A DNA stretch of 64,000 nt from Proteocatella sphenisci DSM 23131 (lineage in GTDB: Bacteria > Bacillota > Clostridia > Peptostreptococcales > Filifactoraceae): positions 104,675 to 168,674 of the forward strand of contig NZ_AUID01000003.1 in assembly GCF_000423525.1 (NCBI RefSeq), in the 5' to 3' direction. Below are positions 60,378 through 64,000 of the stretch, piece after piece. Both the position numbers and the translations under genes were made by a program. How positions within the stretch are numbered: position 1 is the stretch's first letter; each line of letters begins with the position of its first letter. The notes beneath the pieces are model-generated. The model saw only the letters and a list, made by a program, of their open reading frames with translations, was not told the DNA's origin and did no database searches.

Positions 60378-61433
60378 ATGGAAAAAAATACATCAGGATC
60401 AAATTTTTATAAGACAATAATTGAAATATCAGAAAATAATACAAAAAATAGCTTTATACTTACACTTACAGATGAAATAAATACCGCCAGTAAGGCCCTG
60501 GTCCACACAGACCACGATGGCAGCATTATCCTGGATCTGGTTCAGGACCACGGACTCGAAGAATACTGGAGAAATCTCTTGAAAAAAATAGATCTTGGAA
60601 GTTTGACTTATAAAGACTCTGAGTCATCTGTATTCATTGAAAGTCTCAGCCCAAAGATTCAAATAGTAGTTTGTGGCGGTGGGCACGTAAGCCAGGCTCT
60701 CTCAAAATTATGCAAGTTTATGAATTATGATATGATCATCCTTGAAGACAGAGAAGAATTTGGAAATACAAAGAGATTTCCTGATGCAAAAAAAATAATA
60801 GTCGATTCCTTTGATACTATATTTAAAAATAACACATTTGACCCTAATGCATGTTTTATTATAGCTACCAGAGGGCACTCTCACGATGCACTTTGCCTTG
60901 AAAATATCATGCGTCTTGATTTCATGTATGCTGGCATGATAGGAAGCCGCACAAAGATACAAAAAACAAAAAACCTCATGCTTTCAAAAGGCTTTAGCCA
61001 AGAAGATTTTGCAAATATCCATACTCCGATTGGACTCCCCCTGGGAGGCCAGACTCCAGAAGAAATAGCTGTCAGCATAATAGCCGAGATTATACAGACC
61101 ATAAATTCAGACCATAAATCCTACTTGAGCGACACCATAAAAACTTCAATAATAGATTCGCACTCTCCCCTGGTCCTGGCAAAGATAATAAATAAAAAAG
61201 GCTCTTCCCCAAGAGGCCTGGGCAGCCAAATGCTCATAAGAGGTGATGGATCCATAGCTGATACTATAGGGGGTGGCACTATAGAATACCTTTGTATACA
61301 AGATGCTGTGAAACTCCTTGGTCAAGATAAACCAAGACCCTTCATCAAGACCTATGTCCTAAGTAATGAAGAAGCTGCCGGTATAGGAATGTGGTGTGGA
61401 GGAGTTGTGGATATACTTTTTGATATAGTGTGA
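60378..61433 (+). CDS. XdhC/CoxI-family hydroxylase maturation protein, domains in swapped order
   Basis: Protein of 351 residues related to XdhC, which binds molybdenum cofactor, helps sulfurate or selenate it and delivers it to the hydroxylase. The Rossmann domain (IQIVVCGGGHVSQALSKLCK near residue 95, GMIGSRTKIQKTK near 190) comes first. The XdhC_CoxI domain follows, with KKGSSPRGLGSQMLIRGDG and TIGGGTIEYLC at about 265-300. In the usual XdhC the CoxI domain comes first. GGAGG precedes the ATG, 28 bases after yqeC. A terminator follows. Confidence 0.85.
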   Translation: MEKNTSGSNFYKTIIEISENNTKNSFILTLTDEINTASKALVHTDHDGSIILDLVQDHGLEEYWRNLLKKIDLGSLTYKDSESSVFIESLSPKIQIVVCGGGHVSQALSKLCKFMNYDMIILEDREEFGNTKRFPDAKKIIVDSFDTIFKNNTFDPNACFIIATRGHSHDALCLENIMRLDFMYAGMIGSRTKIQKTKNLMLSKGFSQEDFANIHTPIGLPLGGQTPEEIAVSIIAEIIQTINSDHKSYLSDTIKTSIIDSHSPLVLAKIINKKGSSPRGLGSQMLIRGDGSIADTIGGGTIEYLCIQDAVKLLGQDKPRPFIKTYVLSNEEAAGIGMWCGGVVDILFDIV

Positions 61434-61444
61434 AAAACAGATTG

Positions 61445-61493
61445 AAAAAAGCAAAGTCAGACCGGAGTAAATCCCAGTCGACTTTGCTTTTTT
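61445..61493. terminator. Terminator between xdhC-like gene and chemoreceptor
   Basis: AAAAAAGCAAAGTC pairs with GACTTTGCTTTTTT across a 21-base loop. Confidence 0.85.
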
Positions 61494-61540
61494 CATTGAA
61501 TTTACTGCTTCGCTATTTTATGGTCATAATAGTTAAGTTA

Positions 61541-63568
61541 TTACACTTCAAATTTATCGACAAGATTTTGGAGCATCTCTGCCTGATTTGAAAGTTCTTT
61601 ACTAGATGCTGCGCTTTGCTCTGCAGTTGCAGCATTTGTATGAACTACAGATGCTATCTGCTCAAGACCCTGATTGATCTGAGACACTGCAAAGGATTGT
61701 TCCTGAGATGCATTTGCAATATCATTTATAGTTGATGTTATCTGACCAGCATCTTCATAAAGTGACTGAAGATTCGCTGCAGCGTCATCTGCCAGTGAGC
61801 TTCCCTCTTCAACAGCTTTCATAGAACGTTCAATGAGCACTGCTGAATTTTTTGCAGCTTCTGAACTCTTTGCAGCAAGATTTCGTACTTCATCCGCAAC
61901 AACTGCAAATCCTTTGCCTGCCGCTCCTGATCTTGCGGCTTCTACTGCAGCATTTAGGGCAAGTATATTAGTCTGGAATGAAATATCATCTATTGCCTTG
62001 ATTATGGTTCCTATCTCTGCAGATCTGGCATTTATCTCATTCATTGCTTCTACCATTTCCTGCATTTGTCTGTTACTATCACTTATTTTTGAACTTGCTC
62101 TTCCCATACTCTCATTCGCTCTCACTGTATGTTTCGCGTTATCATCTATTTTTGTAGCAACCTCACTTATAGTTGATGAGAGCTCCTCTATCGAACTCGC
62201 CTGCTCAGTAGTTCCCTGAGCCAGTATCTGAGAACCGGTAGAAAGCTGCATTGAATTTCCATTTACCTGACTTGCTACTTCTTTTATTTCATAAATAGTC
62301 TGGCTTAGAGTATCCCTTATATCAAAAAGTGCTTCCTTAACTTTTGAAAACTCTCCTGCATAATCTTGTCTAAGTTCAAACTGAAGACGTCCAACCGCTA
62401 TATAGTTTAGTACTTCTGTGATTTCTTCAATGTAATTTATATATGACTTTAGACGGACTACAGTGTCTCCCATAGCCTCAGCGACATCACCTATTTCATC
62501 ATTAGAGTCTGCTTTTATTTCTATATCCAGGTTGCCTTCTGCAATCTGAGCTGCTGCATATGAAAGTTTGTTAACCGATTTGGTTATATTTTTTGATATA
62601 AACATTATTGCAGCTATAACCAGAAGTATTACCAGCGCAAAAAGCCCAAATATAATATTCCTGATTTTTGCATTTGCAGCAAAAGCTTCGTCTTCAGTTA
62701 TTCCAGTTATAACCACCCAATCTGAGCCTTCTACTGCATTTACATCTCCAAGGTAGCTTTCACCATTCATCTCATATTCAACATCACCAAAAGTTCTTGA
62801 AGATACTGACGCTTTAAGTTCTTGGGAAATATCTGTGTCAGCTATGTTCTTTTGCAGATATTCTTCTTGTGGGTGATATATTATATTTCCATTTTCATCC
62901 ATGAGCATTATAAATCCGCTTTCTCCAAGTTTAAACTGAGAAAGTACATCAGAAAGTTGGCCTATCATAATGTCATATGCAAATGCACCTATCACCTCAT
63001 CTGTCTGAGGGTCTACTACTGGTGATACAACTGATATAACAAGCGAATCTACGGCAGTATCCTCATATGGAGGAATTACTATAGTTTTTCTAAGTTCCTT
63101 TACTGCATACCAGGGTCTGGTAGTTACATCAAAGGTATCATCTGTAACTACATCATCCGAAGTTATTACCTGACTGGAGTCAAAATCTGAAATCCAAACT
63201 CTCAAAACGTTTTCCTGACCAATTACAGTGTAGTTTATAAGGCTTGATCTTATCTCTTTCCATTCCGGCTTTTGCGCAAAACGCTCTCCCGCTTTAGTGT
63301 CTTTCATATAATTAACTATCTCTGAAGTTCCTGCACCAGTTTGGGTGGTGGCTATGTAGTCAGCAAGAAAAGAGCTCACCTGTTTTGAAAGATATCTTGA
63401 ATCCGAGGTCAGGTTGTTTTTTACAATTCCAGAAACCGAACTGTTTACCGAAGACATTATCATAAATCCTGCTATTACCAGTATCATTATCACCGGCAGA
63501 GAAATACCCAGCAGCATTTTAATCCACAACTTTTGCCTGTTTTTGTTTTTGATCTCATTTTTTTTCAT
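61541..63568 (-). CDS. Methyl-accepting chemotaxis protein with dCache sensor domain
   Basis: Chemoreceptor of 675 residues. A membrane helix near 17-40, an extracellular dCache_1-like domain (about 45-300, with [18 protein letters not shown] and [11 protein letters not shown]), a second helix, HAMP (about 325-380) and a signalling domain with tip [20 protein letters not shown] follow in order. The dCache motif DxxTRPWY suggests an amino-acid-type ligand, but this is not proven. It is similar in layout to the receptor at 24985-26970, although not adjacent. AAGGAG lies upstream of the ATG. Confidence 0.95.
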   Translation of the reverse strand: MKKNEIKNKNRQKLWIKMLLGISLPVIMILVIAGFMIMSSVNSSVSGIVKNNLTSDSRYLSKQVSSFLADYIATTQTGAGTSEIVNYMKDTKAGERFAQKPEWKEIRSSLINYTVIGQENVLRVWISDFDSSQVITSDDVVTDDTFDVTTRPWYAVKELRKTIVIPPYEDTAVDSLVISVVSPVVDPQTDEVIGAFAYDIMIGQLSDVLSQFKLGESGFIMLMDENGNIIYHPQEEYLQKNIADTDISQELKASVSSRTFGDVEYEMNGESYLGDVNAVEGSDWVVITGITEDEAFAANAKIRNIIFGLFALVILLVIAAIMFISKNITKSVNKLSYAAAQIAEGNLDIEIKADSNDEIGDVAEAMGDTVVRLKSYINYIEEITEVLNYIAVGRLQFELRQDYAGEFSKVKEALFDIRDTLSQTIYEIKEVASQVNGNSMQLSTGSQILAQGTTEQASSIEELSSTISEVATKIDDNAKHTVRANESMGRASSKISDSNRQMQEMVEAMNEINARSAEIGTIIKAIDDISFQTNILALNAAVEAARSGAAGKGFAVVADEVRNLAAKSSEAAKNSAVLIERSMKAVEEGSSLADDAAANLQSLYEDAGQITSTINDIANASQEQSFAVSQINQGLEQIASVVHTNAATAEQSAASSKELSNQAEMLQNLVDKFEV

Positions 63569-63719
63569 TTAATCTCCTTTTGTCATGTATAATTTTTTAT
63601 TTTTCTTTGTACCTTTATATCGTCAATTGGTGAGATTAAATTAATAGGAAATTAAAACTTTATGTATTAAAAAAGGGGCTGTCGGAGAATGACGTTTTTT
63701 GACCCCTAAACTTTAATAA

Positions 63720-63782
63720 TTAAAAATCCTAGATTATTCAACATCTACAAAAATGTAGAGCACTGAATAATTTAGGATTTTT
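63720..63782. terminator. Terminator hairpin of the insertion sequence
   Basis: AAAAATCCTAGATTATTCA (63720-63738) and TGAATAATTTAGGATTTTT (63762-63780) are complementary except for one position. An inner CTACA/TGTAG stem extends the hairpin. Confidence 0.75.
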
Positions 63783-63859
63783 TTGTTTAATTTAATATTT
63801 ATTGTATGACAAAAAAAGCCATTTGATATTTTCTCATGACTTATAAAAATCCGATAGGA

Positions 63860-64000
63860 TTAGGCTGTTTTTGCTTCGTAGGTTTTGATTTTTTCCTTCG
63901 CGAAGCGATAATATTTATTTAAATTTCTTCCTACAGCGTATAAAAGAAATTCTTTATATACTTTTTCAGATGTACGATGATTAAATCTTCTGAAATTATC
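63860..64000 (-). CDS. Transposase C-terminus (IS1182/DDE type), cut by window edge
   Basis: The minus strand is open from the window edge to TAA at 63860-63862, giving 47 residues: DNFRRFNHRTSEKVYKEFLL, then YAVGRNLNKYYRFAKEKI and a short end. The RR.NHRTSEKVYKEF...AVGRNLNKYY pattern is typical of the end of IS1182-family DDE transposases. The intact or broken state of the gene cannot be judged. Confidence 0.75.
   Translation of the reverse strand, partial: DNFRRFNHRTSEKVYKEFLLYAVGRNLNKYYRFAKEKIKTYEAKTA

Larger units (their letters stand above)
63673..64000 (-). mobile_element. IS1182-like insertion sequence, right end (continues past window)
   Basis: GGGGCTGTCGG at 63673-63683 resembles the terminal inverted repeat of IS1182-type elements. 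Inward lie a terminator-like hairpin and the C-terminus of a transposase on the minus strand. The other end lies beyond the window, so the full element and target duplication cannot be seen. Confidence 0.65.

Noticed and set aside
1..64000. CRISPR array or prophage
   Set aside because: No regularly spaced repeats, cas genes, integrase or phage structural genes are visible in the window.

Overview
The window comes from a low-GC Gram-positive anaerobe, most likely class Clostridia. Supporting signs are strong AGGAGG-type ribosome sites with frequent GTG and TTG starts, sigma-A promoters, a WalRK-type two-component system with YycH and YycI, a short bacterial SRP RNA, SAM and THF riboswitches, rubrerythrin with PerR, a double-cubane-cluster reductase with its activase, formate-THF ligase, a sensory [FeFe]-hydrogenase, a molybdenum hydroxylase with selenium-linked accessory genes, and one in-frame UGA read as selenocysteine. 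No genus is proposed.

Layout. 1-2.3 kb: end of a sugar ABC transporter (permease and binding protein) behind a LacI-like operator. 2.3-12.2 kb: mostly housekeeping genes, with a diguanylate cyclase, a YeiH exporter with a divergent LysR regulator, a flavin reductase, tRNA-Ser(GGA), a GDT1-family transporter, a nuclease-helicase, a BlaI-like repressor, and perR-rubrerythrin. 12.3-17.7 kb: walR, walK, an exported protein behind a WalR-like box, yycH and yycI. 17.8-24.9 kb: bioY with a disrupted bioB, a HAD phosphatase, uppP, a rhodanese lipoprotein, and a THF riboswitch ahead of folT-fhs. 25-32.8 kb: a chemoreceptor, the YjiM/YjiL-like pair, SRP RNA, dnaX without its zinc module, a candidate C-rich small RNA, and a SAM-riboswitch-controlled metT. 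32.7-39 kb: an Lgt-like protein with a large lipoprotein, then a nitrate/sulfonate-type ABC transporter.

39.2-61.4 kb is the most interesting part, a sulfur/selenium/molybdenum island. It holds a YeeE/YedE transporter, a CoA-disulfide-reductase/rhodanese fusion, a LysR regulator, and a second taurine-type ABC operon whose last gene is a HesB-like selenoprotein missed by plain ORF calling. Diverging from that operon is a long gene string: thioredoxin-like ferredoxin, HydS-type hydrogenase sensor, SpoIIE phosphatase, three-subunit molybdenum hydroxylase and a MocA-like nucleotidyltransferase. After DUF1846 and sstT come modABC, diverging from yqeC and an xdhC/coxI-family gene. A 42-bp sequence element is shared by the control regions of the YeeE/CoA-disulfide-reductase operon and the ABC/HesB operon, which suggests one LysR regulon. 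The inferred theme is uptake and handling of reduced or organic sulfur (or selenium) alongside maturation of a molybdenum hydroxylase, possibly a purine hydroxylase.

61.5-64 kb: another chemoreceptor and the end of an IS1182-like element that runs off the window.
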